From positions 5,167,738 to 5,231,737 of the forward strand of contig NZ_LR593886.1 in assembly GCF_901538265.1 (NCBI RefSeq): a DNA stretch of 64,000 nucleotides, in the 5' to 3' direction. Below are positions 17,989 through 26,597 of the stretch, in pieces. The stretch comes from Gemmata massiliana. GTDB lineage: Bacteria > Planctomycetota > Planctomycetia > Gemmatales > Gemmataceae. Made by a program: the position numbers and the translations under genes. The first letter of the stretch is position 1, and every line of letters begins with the position of its first letter. The notes under the pieces were generated by a model, which worked only from the letters and a program-made list of their open reading frames with translations, did not search any database and was not told the origin of the DNA.

Positions 17989-18130
17989 TTAAACCGTGAT
18001 TTCCCAACGCATTGAATCCGATCGCCCGTTGCCGAGCACCAGGTCCACGACCCAGCCTCCGCGCACACGGACACCCGACTCGCGGCAGCGATTCAGTACG
18101 TCGGCGCTGTCACCCGACGTCTTCACATTT
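17989..18130 (-). pseudogene. 3' remnant of a gene family also present at 43569-44350
   Basis: The last residues in this frame, DVLNRCRESGVRVRGGWVVD then LVLGNG, match the C-terminus of the protein at 43569 (EVLDHCRGPGPHVRGCWVVD then LVLGKE), and the DNA is visibly similar over about 90 bp. Nothing upstream restores the rest of the gene. It occupies most of the otherwise gene-free stretch 17853-18224, so only a decayed tail survives here. Confidence 0.6.
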
Positions 18131-18224
18131 GCCAGGGAGCGTGGAGCCCACGGTTGCGATTGACGGCGCCGGCAACAGAATCTCACAATGTCCGCCCGTA
18201 ACGGACCTGCGATCGGAGGTGCCC

Positions 18225-19397
18225 ATGCGTGCTGTTCTCGCCCTTCTCTTCGCGCTCGTCGCCGCACCCACGTTCGGCGAAGAAAAAGCCAACAAAGCGA
18301 AGAAGCCAGAACCGAAGTACGAAGGAAAACCGCTCGGGTACTGGGTTTCACAGTTCCTGAAAGGCGACACCCCCGAACAACGGCAGACCGCAGTTGAGGC
18401 GCTATGCTCGTTCGGTCCGGACGCAGCACCGGCGTTACCGACGTTCACCGAGCTGCTTTTGGACCATTCCGAGGCGTACCGGTTGCAAGTGCTCAGCATC
18501 GTGAAAGAGATCGGTCCGGCAGCGAAAGATGCCCGGCCTATCCTTCTGAAGATGTTGAAAAACAAGAAGACGTCCCCTACGCACGTCGTCAAAGCACTTG
18601 TTGCGATCAGCCCGGAACCAAAAGACGCGGCTCTCACTCTCGCCCCATTGCTCGAAGATCCGCCTCTGCACTGTCAGGACACTGTTTACCGAGCGCTCTG
18701 CGATATCGGTCCCGATGCCAAGGACGCGATCCCGGCCGTTCAGCGATTTGTAATGGAGCAACTCACTAAAAACCCAGGGGCCGGAATCGATTTGGCTCTG
18801 CTACACCAGTTGGGACCGGACGTGGTCCCGCTGTTAGTGGAAGTGCTGGACGCAACAAACGCCGAGCGCAACATTGTGCTCGATCAACTGGAAAAGCTAG
18901 GACCAAAGGCAGCAAGTGCAGCCCCCGCGTTAGCGAAACTCTTGAAGGACGAAAACCTGAACACACGGTATCGCGCAGCGACCCTTCTGTGGAAGTGCGC
19001 GGAGAACGCCACCGGTGTGCCCGTACTCACCGAACTGTTGACACAATTACCACCTGTGAAAAGTGCTTGGCCTTACGACGATCGCTCGAAGGAACCCAAG
19101 TTCTTCGCGTCCGATGCGGCCAACGCACTTAGTGAGATCGGCCCGAAAGCGAGCACGGCTCTCCCCGCACTCCGCGCACAATTCGTGGTGGGTTTGGGCG
19201 CTGCTGTGAAATCGGGCGTGTGCCTCAGCGTGCCGGACCTCGACGCATTCGGCAAAGTTTTCCGGGTGGTCAAATACAGCTCGCTCGCTCCCAACAGCGA
19301 GGCGGCCGAAATTCACACGTGGTACCACGATCTCGTAATGCTCGGACAAGCCGCAGAAGGGGCCATCACTAAGATCGAGCAGGGACCAAAGAAGTAG
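18225..19397 (+). CDS. Secreted HEAT-repeat protein
   Basis: The start at 18225 has a strong ribosome site (GGAGGT at 18215-18220) and gives a signal peptide (MRAVLALLFALVAAPTFGEE). The 390-aa product consists of HEAT/armadillo-type helical repeats: SFGPDAAPALPTFTELL, IGPAAKDARPILLKMLK, IGPDAKDAIPAVQRFV, LGPKAASAAPALAKLLKD and IGPKASTALPALRAQF each have the G-P-x-A-x-x-A-x-P-x-L signature about 37 residues apart. Such proteins usually bind partners rather than catalyse. It is followed 19 bp later by a cupin gene on the same strand. Confidence 0.85.
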   Translation: MRAVLALLFALVAAPTFGEEKANKAKKPEPKYEGKPLGYWVSQFLKGDTPEQRQTAVEALCSFGPDAAPALPTFTELLLDHSEAYRLQVLSIVKEIGPAAKDARPILLKMLKNKKTSPTHVVKALVAISPEPKDAALTLAPLLEDPPLHCQDTVYRALCDIGPDAKDAIPAVQRFVMEQLTKNPGAGIDLALLHQLGPDVVPLLVEVLDATNAERNIVLDQLEKLGPKAASAAPALAKLLKDENLNTRYRAATLLWKCAENATGVPVLTELLTQLPPVKSAWPYDDRSKEPKFFASDAANALSEIGPKASTALPALRAQFVVGLGAAVKSGVCLSVPDLDAFGKVFRVVKYSSLAPNSEAAEIHTWYHDLVMLGQAAEGAITKIEQGPKK

Positions 19398-19416
19398 CCA
19401 AGCCCCCGGATACCCG

Positions 19417-19911
19417 ATGAACGTTCCCCTGCCGAAATATGTTGAGCGCGGGCCGATCCACGACGTCGCGTGGGTGCCACTGAAGTTCTTCACCGACCCG
19501 CGCGGGTGGCTCGTTGAGTTGTTCCGTAACGACCTCGTGCCGCCCCAATTCCACCCGGTCATGGCCTACGTGTCGATGACCAAGCCGGGAGTCGCACGCG
19601 GGCCGCACGAGCACATCGATCAGGCCGACTACTTCTGCTTCACCGGGCCGTCCACGTTCCGGGTGTACTTGTGGGACGCGCGCAAGGACTCGCCCACGTT
19701 CGGCGCGAAGGAAGTGCGCGAGGTCGGCGAGAGCACCCCGTTCGCGCTCATCGTGCCGCCGGGGGTCGTTCACGCCTACAAGAACGTTGGCGACAAGGAC
19801 GGGTGGGTGTTCAACGCAGCGAACCGGCTCTACGCTGGGTGGCTCAAGCAGGAACCTGTGGACGAGATCCGCCACGAAAAAGACCCGAACAGCCCCTACC
19901 AACTCGATTGA
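19417..19911 (+). CDS. RmlC-like cupin, dTDP-4-dehydrorhamnose 3,5-epimerase family
   Basis: This 164-aa protein has the RmlC pattern: FFTDPRGWLVELFRNDLVP (early RG.L.E.F), SMTKPGVARGPHEHIDQADY (cupin motif 1 with the GxHxH-like metal/substrate site), FRVYLWDARKDSPTFG, and PPGVVHAYKNVGDKDG (second cupin motif with the PPG.xHA). Family members epimerise nucleotide-linked 4-keto sugars for rhamnose and other surface sugars. No rhamnose operon surrounds it, so the exact substrate is open. It is followed by a 12-bp terminator hairpin. Confidence 0.85.
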   Translation: MNVPLPKYVERGPIHDVAWVPLKFFTDPRGWLVELFRNDLVPPQFHPVMAYVSMTKPGVARGPHEHIDQADYFCFTGPSTFRVYLWDARKDSPTFGAKEVREVGESTPFALIVPPGVVHAYKNVGDKDGWVFNAANRLYAGWLKQEPVDEIRHEKDPNSPYQLD

Positions 19912-19924
19912 TCTGCCCATTCAA

Positions 19925-19953
19925 TTGAGACCGCGCACCTCGCGCGGTCTCAA
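19925..19953 (+). terminator. Terminator hairpin after the cupin gene
   Basis: TTGAGACCGCGC (19925-19936) pairs perfectly with 19942-19953 around a 5-nt loop, 14 bp after the stop codon at 19911. Confidence 0.6.
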
Positions 19954-20084
19954 CGAGTTTTCACCTCACGTCGCGGTTCTTGGCAGACCAAAACGACTCA
20001 TGAGAACGATGTGACGGCATCGGGGGCGGTATTCCGCTCGCGCGGGGGATCAACCGCGTGACGCTTTCGCCCTCAAACGGTAGC

Positions 20085-20585
20085 ATGAATCGCATGACAC
20101 ACGCGACCACTGGCCCGTCGGAGTCACTCGCAGCCGCGCTCGGTCGCGTACCGAGCGGGTTGTACGTCCTCACCGCGCGCAACGGCGACGACGAAACCGG
20201 GATGCTCGCGTCCTGGGTGCAGCAGTGCTCTTTCGACCCGCCCCAAGTGTCGGTCGCGGTGAACAACCAGCGATACGTGCTCGACTGGCTAAAGGACGGG
20301 GCTACGTTCGTGCTGAACGTCGTTCCGGAGGGCGGGAAAGCTCTCGTCGCGCACTTCGGGAAAGGCTTCTCGTCAGGCGAGCCGGCCTTCGAGGGATTGG
20401 AAGTAACACGCGAGCGTGGAATCCCCCCCGTGCTGCTGGCGGCCCATGCCTACCTCGTGTGTCACGTCGCGAACCGCATCACGGTCGGTGACCACACTCT
20501 CGTCATCGGCCGCGTCACCGCGGGGGCCGTGCTCCACGACAGTAAGCCCACCGTTCACGTGCGCAAGAACGGGCTAAAATACTGA
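20085..20585 (+). CDS. Flavin reductase-like (FMN-binding split barrel) protein
   Basis: The product shows the flavin-reductase-like core: ALGRVPSGLYVLTARNGDDE, then GMLASWVQQCSFDPPQVSVA (the A-S-W-x-x-Q-x-S-x-x-P-P motif binding FMN), NQRYVLDWLKDGATFVLNV, and a C-terminal HTLVIGRVTAG strand with a conserved His. It should bind FMN and act as a flavin reductase or flavin-dependent electron carrier. The start is uncertain: GTG 20058 (GGGGGA upstream), ATG 20085 or ATG 20094 are all in frame; the domain begins after all of them. It is not clearly in an operon, lying 130 bp before the sulfite-oxidase-like gene. Confidence 0.82.
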   Translation: MNRMTHATTGPSESLAAALGRVPSGLYVLTARNGDDETGMLASWVQQCSFDPPQVSVAVNNQRYVLDWLKDGATFVLNVVPEGGKALVAHFGKGFSSGEPAFEGLEVTRERGIPPVLLAAHAYLVCHVANRITVGDHTLVIGRVTAGAVLHDSKPTVHVRKNGLKY

Positions 20586-20717
20586 AGCGATTATCAGTTA
20601 GTTTCGCCGGAAGATATTTCCGGGGCGGACCGCGAGCGGCGCAACGGTTCGGGATTTGCTGACTTAAGACTCGTGCCCCAAAGTGCCTTTGGTCGTGAGA
20701 TATCTTTGGAACCCCTC

Positions 20718-21365
20718 ATGGCCGACGAGCCGATCATCAGTTCGGATACGCAGCGCGAGAACCGCGTGCCCCCGCGCCAGGTTCTCACGCAGAAGTGGCC
20801 GGTACTGCACGCCGGAAGCATCCCGCCGTTCGAGCCGGCGAAGTGGACGCTTTCGCTGTTCCCCGCCCCACTCATTGGCGCCATCAAGCAGTTCACCTGG
20901 GCCGAATTCAATGCCCTCCCGCGCCACCGCGTGTTCGCGGACATGCACTGCGTCACGCGCTGGAGCAAACTCGACAATTTGTGGGAGGGCGTCGTCACCC
21001 GCGAGTTACTAAACCACATCACGTTGTCTCCACAGGCAAAGTTCGTGATGGTTCACAGCGAGTACGGGTTCTCCACGAACCTGCCGATCGACGACTTCTT
21101 CGCAGAAGATTGCCTCTTCGCCACGCACCACAACGGCGAACCGCTCACGCAGGAGCACGGTTACCCGGTCCGGTTAGTCGTTCCGCGGCTGTACACCTGG
21201 AAGAGCGCAAAGTGGGTCCGCGGGATTGAGTTCATGGAAGAGGACCGGCCCGGATACTGGGAAAGTTCGGAAAACGGCGGTTACCACATGCGCGGCGACC
21301 CGTGGACGGGCGGTCCCGACGGGGACGGTCAACGCTTCCGGTCCGAAACCGAAAATGGGCACTGA
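20718..21365 (+). CDS. Sulfite-oxidase-fold molybdopterin oxidoreductase (MsrP/YedY-like), cytoplasmic
   Basis: The start at 20718 (MADEPIISSDTQRENRVPPR) is the first good ATG. The 215-aa product has the SUOX molybdopterin domain: FTWAEFNALPRHRVFADMHC with Mo-ligand Cys78 in DMHCVTRWSK, then MVHSEYGFSTNLPIDDFF, and HGYPVRLVVPRLYTWKSAKW followed by VRGIEF. No signal peptide is present, so unlike periplasmic MsrP it appears cytosolic or soluble. The substrate is unknown. The C-terminal YWESSENGGYHMRGDPW tail is typical of this subfamily. The flavin reductase-like gene just upstream could supply electrons, which is an inference. Confidence 0.87.
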   Translation: MADEPIISSDTQRENRVPPRQVLTQKWPVLHAGSIPPFEPAKWTLSLFPAPLIGAIKQFTWAEFNALPRHRVFADMHCVTRWSKLDNLWEGVVTRELLNHITLSPQAKFVMVHSEYGFSTNLPIDDFFAEDCLFATHHNGEPLTQEHGYPVRLVVPRLYTWKSAKWVRGIEFMEEDRPGYWESSENGGYHMRGDPWTGGPDGDGQRFRSETENGH

Positions 21366-21527
21366 TTTACGATCGCAAACTCGCATTCTGCTGCGACTTC
21401 TGACGATCCCGAACGATACTTGAGACAAATCGGGATTTCTCCAAACTCGCGTCCCCGATATCTCGTCGTATATGAATACCCGCAACTCGCGCGGGTCACC
21501 CTCACGCCCTCTCCCGGAGTGCTGCCG

Positions 21528-22091
21528 ATGCTGACCTCGCTGGTTCTGTCGATGACCCTCGCGGCCCCGGTTCCTGCTCCCGCCCCGCCCGTACCCGCCG
21601 GCCCCGCGCCTCGCATTCTCGAACTGAAGGCCGACGCGGACGGCAAGATCATGGTCATTGTGACCCGGACGGAGAAGCTGCTGCCCCCCGGCGCCGCGGC
21701 CAACCCCAACGTTGGGGTACCGGCTATCGCCCGGGCGAAGCAGGTCGAGCTGAGCGAAGTGAAGGATCTCACCGTCACCACCGCCGACGGCAAGAAGCTC
21801 GATACCGAAGAGGCGATCAAGAAGCTCGTGAAGGGCGGAACCGTGGTCGTCTCCGCGGACGGCAAACCGGTCAGCCCGACCTTCCTGAAGATGTTCAAGG
21901 ACGACGTGCTCGTGCTCGCTTCGCCCGAACTGATGGGCGGTGTCCTCCCCGGTAAACCACTTCCCGGCGGCGTGCGCCCGCCGATCCAGATCCAACCGGC
22001 GGCCCCTGGCATCCAAATCCAGCCCGCCGTGATCCAAATCCAGGTCGCGCCCGCTCTGCCGGCTCCCGTTCCGGCCGCGCCTGGGAAGTAA
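21528..22091 (+). CDS. Secreted protein with Pro/Ile-Gln-rich tail, paralogue of 22263-23291
   Basis: The start at 21528 follows a GGAG site and gives a short signal peptide (MLTSLVLSMTLAAPVPAPAP). The 187-aa product shares its opening with the next gene (PAPRILELKADADGKIMVIV against PAPRVLALKADESGTVRVIY). The core TTADGKKLDTEEAIKKLVKGGTVVVSADGKPVSPTFLK is repeated in the paralogue. The C-terminal 45 residues are low-complexity (IQIQPAAPGIQIQPAVIQIQ). The domain is not one I can name. A hairpin terminator at 22121-22161 separates it from its paralogue, so the two are probably transcribed independently. Confidence 0.7.
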   Translation: MLTSLVLSMTLAAPVPAPAPPVPAGPAPRILELKADADGKIMVIVTRTEKLLPPGAAANPNVGVPAIARAKQVELSEVKDLTVTTADGKKLDTEEAIKKLVKGGTVVVSADGKPVSPTFLKMFKDDVLVLASPELMGGVLPGKPLPGGVRPPIQIQPAAPGIQIQPAVIQIQVAPALPAPVPAAPGK

Positions 22092-22120
22092 TTCGCGCCA
22101 AACAACGGACGGAACGACAA

Positions 22121-22161
22121 AACGCACGCCGGTAGGAAAAATACTCCTGCCGGTGTGCGTT
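22121..22161 (+). terminator. Terminator hairpin
   Basis: Positions 22121-22137 pair with 22145-22161 (17 bp with two G-U pairs) around a 7-nt A-rich loop, ending in TTTCTC. It lies 30 bp after the stop at 22091. Confidence 0.7.
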
Positions 22162-22262
22162 TCTCATTTAGAACAGTGAACCAACTCCTTTACCAGTCCC
22201 GTTCGCTCGGTTATCCTTATTGCGATTGCCGTTTCGCCAATTCAACGATGGAGTTACACCAC

Positions 22263-23291
22263 ATGTATTCCTCGCTGGTGCTTTCGACGGCACTGCTCGC
22301 GCCGGCCGCACCGATCCCGCGTGACTCCGGCCCGAGTACGACCGGACCCGCACCGCGTGTCCTGGCGCTGAAGGCCGACGAGAGCGGCACGGTCCGCGTG
22401 ATTTACACGGTACCCATCAAGCAGACCGTCACGAGCGTCTACTTCGAGATGGAAGGGAACCAGCAGGTCCAGAAGCAGATCGAACACGACGTCGTCAACA
22501 ACCAGTATTTCAACAAGTCTCTGCCGGAGTTCAGCGGCAAGTTCACGACGGCCAATGGCACCCCTCTAACAGCCGACGAAGCCGCCGCGCGAGTGAAGAA
22601 AGGCGCGACCGTGTTGGCCTCCTCGGACGGTAAGCCGATCGGCAAGACGTGGCTCCGGTCCGTCGCGCCGGACACGGTGATTATGGTCGCCGACGGCCTC
22701 TCGCACGCGAACATTCAGTGGGGCGGCGCGCCGTACCCCACTACGCCGACCCCGCAGCTCACGATGCTCACGACCGACGACAAGGGCGCGGTCGTCGTGC
22801 CGACCACCAGTCAGCCCGTCAACAACAACGGGTACTACAACGAAGTGATGTGGGACGGCGGTGGACGTGCGATCCGCGTCCGGGGCGGGCGCTTCATCGG
22901 CGATAGCTACTACGGCGGCGGGGAAATCGCCGAAGCGAAGGTCGCCCCCAAGCCGCTGAGCGAGGTGAAATTCGACGCTTACGACGTTAGGGGCAAGCTC
23001 GTCTCCAAGAGCGAAGTGCAGAAGCGCCTCGCCGCGGGCGGGATGGTGATCGTGGCCGGCGACGGGCAAATGCCCGACGAAACTTACCTCAAGGGCTTCC
23101 ACGACGACGTGCTCGTACTGGTCGGTGCCGAACTCGTGATCCCGATCACGCCCATCGACCAGACCAAGAAGAAGCAGAACGGAAGCTTCGTCAAACGCAA
23201 CATCCTGCCGGTCGAGCAGACGGCCCCGGCCGTGGACCTGCCCCGGCTACGAGTGGCCCCGGTCCTGAGAGCCGGCGTGATAAAGGGCTGA
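22263..23291 (+). CDS. Secreted protein, duplicated-domain paralogue of 21528-22091
   Basis: The start at 22263 (MYSSLVLSTALLAPAAPIPR) has GGAG 9 bp upstream and gives a short signal peptide. The 342-aa product carries the paralogue's unit twice: GTPLTADEAAARVKKGATVLASSDGKPI near residue 115 and KLVSKSEVQKRLAAGGMVIVAGDGQMP near residue 250, each ending in a DTVIMV/DDVLVLVGAEL strand. A Gly/Tyr/Asn-rich linker (NNNGYYNEVMWDGGG) joins them. The duplication inside this gene and the tandem paralogue suggest recent expansion. The function is unknown. Confidence 0.7.
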   Translation: MYSSLVLSTALLAPAAPIPRDSGPSTTGPAPRVLALKADESGTVRVIYTVPIKQTVTSVYFEMEGNQQVQKQIEHDVVNNQYFNKSLPEFSGKFTTANGTPLTADEAAARVKKGATVLASSDGKPIGKTWLRSVAPDTVIMVADGLSHANIQWGGAPYPTTPTPQLTMLTTDDKGAVVVPTTSQPVNNNGYYNEVMWDGGGRAIRVRGGRFIGDSYYGGGEIAEAKVAPKPLSEVKFDAYDVRGKLVSKSEVQKRLAAGGMVIVAGDGQMPDETYLKGFHDDVLVLVGAELVIPITPIDQTKKKQNGSFVKRNILPVEQTAPAVDLPRLRVAPVLRAGVIKG

Positions 23292-23315
23292 TCTCGTTCT
23301 CCCGACACAACCGCT

Positions 23316-23341
23316 ACGCCCGGCGCACTTGCGCTGGGCGT
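23316..23341 (+). terminator. Terminator hairpin with T-rich tail
   Basis: ACGCCCGGCGC (23316-23326) pairs with GCGCTGGGCGT (23331-23341) with one G-U pair and an ACTT loop, followed by TATTGTTT. It lies 25 bp after the stop at 23291. Confidence 0.75.
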
Positions 23342-23510
23342 TATTGTTTCCCGACCGAAATTCCCGCGCAAGAACCCGTTACCGCAACAGTCCGAACCGT
23401 GTCAGGTCGGATTGCAGGGGGCGGGGAACTCCGGTATACCGGCCGACCCAGGTTATCACATCACGCGGCGCCAACCTGGAGGGCGCCGTTTGCCAGAGTG
23501 GGAGGGAGCC

Positions 23511-24452
23511 GTGATTCAGAGGCGGGACGAGCAGGACACGGACGATCTGAGCCGCACAACCGAACTAATGGCCTACGAGTCCACGCGGTCCTCGTCCGAA
23601 CCGGCATCGGAGAAGAGCGTGGAGCCCAAAAAGGAAGAAGAACAGATCTCGCTCTTCTGGCGCGTATTCGGCGGTACCATTTTGAGTATCGTCGCGCTGG
23701 TTTCGATCACGCTCTTCAACAACATGTCGTCGAGCATCACGGAACTCCGCACGGCACTGAGTAACGAGCGCGAGGCCCGGGCCGAACTCGTGAAAAAGGA
23801 CGAGTTCAACACCCGCGTGACCGCGCAGTACGAACGGATGCGGGCCATCGACACGGTGAAGGTCGAGCTCGAAGGGCTGAAAGAAAAGATCAGCACGAAT
23901 ACCGCCGCGGTAGACGGCGTCAAGCGCGACACCAACGCCACGATCGAGTCCATCAAGAAGGACGCCGTGACTGCTGCCGACGCGATGAAGAAGGACGCCA
24001 CCGCTCTCGAGATCCTCAAGGAACGAGTTGTTCTTCTGGAGGGCATCAAGAAGGACGTCGCGAGCCTGGACACCATTAAAGAGAAAATGGTGACGACCGC
24101 GGCCGATCTGAAGTCGATGCGCGACGACCTGCAGAAGCTCTCCGGTGAAGTGGACCGGAACAAGAACTCGGACCTGGAGCGCAAGGCCCTCCGCGACTCG
24201 CAACACAAGCAAGTGGACGAGTCGCTGAAGGAGATTCAGAAGGGGCTTCAGGATTGCCGCGAAAAGCTCGCGCGAATGGAAGGCGCTCAGCCGAAACCGT
24301 CGAGTGATTTGCCGATCCCGTTCTCGCGCCCGGTCGAACCGAGCAAGCCGAAACCCTCGGGTACGGCGTCCCCCGCGAAGCCGAGCGAAATCAAGCCCGC
24401 CGGGGGTACTTCCGATCCGGGTTCGTCGAAATCCGGTCCCGAAAGTGAATAA
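23511..24452 (+). CDS. Single-pass membrane protein with long coiled coil
   Basis: The start is taken as GTG 23511 because GGAGGGA lies 4 bp before it; ATG 23568 is the alternative. The 313-aa product has an acidic N-terminus, one membrane helix (VFGGTILSIVALVSITLFNN), then about 190 residues of Lys/Glu/Asp-rich heptads (IKKDAVTAADAMKKDATAL, ILKERVVLLEGIKKDVASL) typical of a coiled coil, and a Pro/Ser/Lys-rich C-terminus. The topology suggests a cytoplasmic N-terminus and a periplasmic rod. A structural or scaffolding role is inferred; no enzymatic motif is present. Confidence 0.72.
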   Translation: MIQRRDEQDTDDLSRTTELMAYESTRSSSEPASEKSVEPKKEEEQISLFWRVFGGTILSIVALVSITLFNNMSSSITELRTALSNEREARAELVKKDEFNTRVTAQYERMRAIDTVKVELEGLKEKISTNTAAVDGVKRDTNATIESIKKDAVTAADAMKKDATALEILKERVVLLEGIKKDVASLDTIKEKMVTTAADLKSMRDDLQKLSGEVDRNKNSDLERKALRDSQHKQVDESLKEIQKGLQDCREKLARMEGAQPKPSSDLPIPFSRPVEPSKPKPSGTASPAKPSEIKPAGGTSDPGSSKSGPESE

Positions 24453-24493
24453 CGCGCCCGTTCTCGACTGCGTCTGATTGCACAACTCCAGGG

Positions 24494-24520
24494 TCGCTGG
24501 GCGCCTCAAGTGCCCAGCGA
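24494..24520 (+). terminator. Terminator hairpin with T-rich tail
   Basis: TCGCTGGGC (24494-24502) pairs with GCCCAGCGA (24512-24520), followed by TTGACTCTTTTC. It lies between the convergent coiled-coil gene and the methyltransferase gene. Confidence 0.6.
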
Positions 24521-24561
24521 TTGACTCTTTTCTAACTCACAACTCACGTCGACCAGACACA

Positions 24562-25413
24562 TTACCGTTTCACAGCCACGCGCTTGGCGGATTTCGGCAT
24601 CACCGGTTGCGCGTCGGCCAAGCCTTCGGCGAATTCGACCATCTGTAGCCGCTTGCGCACGCCGTCCGCGTACTGTTCGGACAGTTCGACGCCGAGGTAC
24701 TGGCGCCCCAACTTCTTGGCGACCGCGAGCGTGGTGCCGCTGCCTGCAAACGGGTCGAGCACCAGGTCTCCCTTCTCCGACGCGACGCGGATGATGCGAT
24801 CGAGCACCGCTTCGGGCATCTGGCACGGGTGCCCGGTGCGCTCGCTGAAGGTGCCGCACACGCGCGGGACGTGCCACGTGTCCGATCCCGACTGGAAGTG
24901 AACGTCGCTCTCCTGCGGTCGCAGCACCCAGGTATCGTCCGGCAGTTTGCCGACGGGGTTCGCGCGCCGGTCCGCGTAGGTCGTCATGCGGGCGCTGGGC
25001 ACGCGGACCGCGTCCGGGAAGAATTTATAGTTCTTCGGGTCGCGCACGTAATACAGGATGTGCGCGTGGCTCCGGTTGAACTTCTTGCTGCAGTTCACGC
25101 CGAAGGTGTAGTGCCACACGATCCAGTTGCGCATCGTCAGCCCGAGCGCGTCGAGCCGGACCTTGTGCTCCGCAACGAACTCGTCGCCGATAGCCAGGAA
25201 CAGCGAGCCGTGCGGCGCGAGCGCGCGGACGGTCGCGGCGAGCCACTTCTCGGTCCACGCGAGGTAGTCCTCCTTCGCGCGCCGGTCGTCGTACACGTCG
25301 TACTGGTAGCCGATATTGAACGGCGGGTCGGCGAACACGAGGTCCGCGCACCCGGCCGGCAGGTCGGCCAGAACTTGAATGCAATCGCCTTCGAGCACGT
25401 CATTCGTCCGCAT
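24562..25413 (-). CDS. DNA (adenine-N6 or cytosine-N4) methyltransferase, orphan
   Basis: This 283-aa enzyme has motif IV DPPF (29-32, in FADPPFNIGYQYDVYDD) before motif I DPFAGSGTT (219-227), the order of beta-class amino methyltransferases such as CcrM and HinfI-type enzymes. The central part (WHYTFGVNCSKKFNRSHAHI, then LYYVRDPKNYKFF) and the EKTGHPC-like segment SERTGHPCQMPEAV are family signatures. DPPF fits N6-adenine methylation better than SPP(W/Y) of N4-cytosine enzymes. No restriction endonuclease is adjacent, so it is an orphan enzyme with an unknown site, possibly regulatory. It is convergent with the coiled-coil gene. Confidence 0.88.
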   Translation of the reverse strand: MRTNDVLEGDCIQVLADLPAGCADLVFADPPFNIGYQYDVYDDRRAKEDYLAWTEKWLAATVRALAPHGSLFLAIGDEFVAEHKVRLDALGLTMRNWIVWHYTFGVNCSKKFNRSHAHILYYVRDPKNYKFFPDAVRVPSARMTTYADRRANPVGKLPDDTWVLRPQESDVHFQSGSDTWHVPRVCGTFSERTGHPCQMPEAVLDRIIRVASEKGDLVLDPFAGSGTTLAVAKKLGRQYLGVELSEQYADGVRKRLQMVEFAEGLADAQPVMPKSAKRVAVKR

Positions 25414-25714
25414 CGCCGCACCTGTACCGAGTACAACCGTGTCCCCTTAGCTTACCGGTATAGCTAGGACGCCCAACACAATCGCGCAGCGCGGCATGAG
25501 CCGCAAGTGTGAAAAATTGGGGAACCGGCGTTAGTCTGTAGCGATCGCGCGACGTGTGCGGGAAAGTTGGGCTAGCGAGACTGGAGCGGGATCGCTACTC
25601 TCTCCACCCTCTGTCGGGCCGATCGGTCGGCACGGGGTTCTCGCGGGCGCGACCCGCTGATGAGTCTGTGCCCGAGGGTCGTTAGGGTCGTTTCGCTCGC
25701 CTGTGGGATCACGG
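25414..25714. other. Intergenic region upstream of polysaccharide export genes
   Basis: These 300 bp lie between divergent genes (methyltransferase leftward, exporter rightward). I see no gene, tRNA or convincing hairpin. It must hold both promoters, but no clear -35/-10 pair can be asserted. Confidence 0.4.
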
Positions 25715-26518
25715 ATGTTCCGCCACTTGTCCTCGCTCTGGACCGCTCGCCACTTCCTGCTCGCGCTGGTCAAACTGGACCTGCGCTTGCGCTACCGGCG
25801 CTCGGTTCTTGGGATCGGGTGGTCGCTGCTGAACCCGATCGCCATGACCATCGTGTTCACGGTGGTCTTCAGCCAGTTGTTCGGGAACGGGAACCCGGTC
25901 GAGTACGCGGCGTTCGCGCTCGCGGGGCTGGCCGTTTGGAGCTTCCTGCGCGACGCGGCCACGATGGGCAGCAAGGCCCTGCTGATGAACGAGTCTTACA
26001 TCCGGCAAAGCCCAATGCCGTACACGATTTACACGCTGCGCACGGTTCTGGGGCAGGCAATCCACTCGTGCATGGCACTCTCCGTGGTGGTCGCGCTTGT
26101 TGTGATCTGGCGGGGGAACGCAAGCGCATTCACGGGGCTCGCGGTCGCGATCCCGGGATTACTACTCGCACTCGTCGCGGCGTGGGCGGTGGCGACCATC
26201 GGCGCGTTCATCACCGCGTTCTTCCACGACACCGCGCACCTGCTTGAAGTGGGCGCGCAGATCGGGTTCTTCCTCACGCCGATCATGTACCGCCGGGACA
26301 TTCTGGACGACCGCGGGATGAGCTGGCTCGCCGACATCAACCCAGTGAACCTGTACCTCACACTGATCCGCGAACCGCTGCTCGCACCGGACCCGGTCGC
26401 GCTGGTCTCGCACTTCGGCCCCCAGTACCTCTCGGCCATTGCACTTACCGTTGGGCTCGGCGCGCTGGCCATCGGCGTCGTGAGCTGGCTGCACAAGAAA
26501 GTGATCTTCCACCTATAA
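25715..26518 (+). CDS. ABC-2 type polysaccharide exporter permease (Wzm-like)
   Basis: The start is ATG 25715 (MFRHLSSLWTARHFLLALVK); a GTG 12 bp earlier is possible. The 267-aa product has the ABC-2 membrane layout with six predicted helices and the family opening LDLRLRYRRSVLGIGWSLLN, then a re-entrant AFALAGLAVWSFLRDA and FFLTPIMYRRDIL near the fifth helix. It should form the channel half of an ABC exporter for lipid-linked O-antigen or another polysaccharide. The ATPase gene follows 79 bp later, then a glycosyltransferase, all on the same strand. Confidence 0.9.
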   Translation: MFRHLSSLWTARHFLLALVKLDLRLRYRRSVLGIGWSLLNPIAMTIVFTVVFSQLFGNGNPVEYAAFALAGLAVWSFLRDAATMGSKALLMNESYIRQSPMPYTIYTLRTVLGQAIHSCMALSVVVALVVIWRGNASAFTGLAVAIPGLLLALVAAWAVATIGAFITAFFHDTAHLLEVGAQIGFFLTPIMYRRDILDDRGMSWLADINPVNLYLTLIREPLLAPDPVALVSHFGPQYLSAIALTVGLGALAIGVVSWLHKKVIFHL

Positions 26519-26597
26519 ACCGGCCCCGCGCCGCTCGGTGCCCGCCCGCGGGATGGAGCGCCGATTCGATATTCCCAACTTCCCGAGACGCGCTTTC

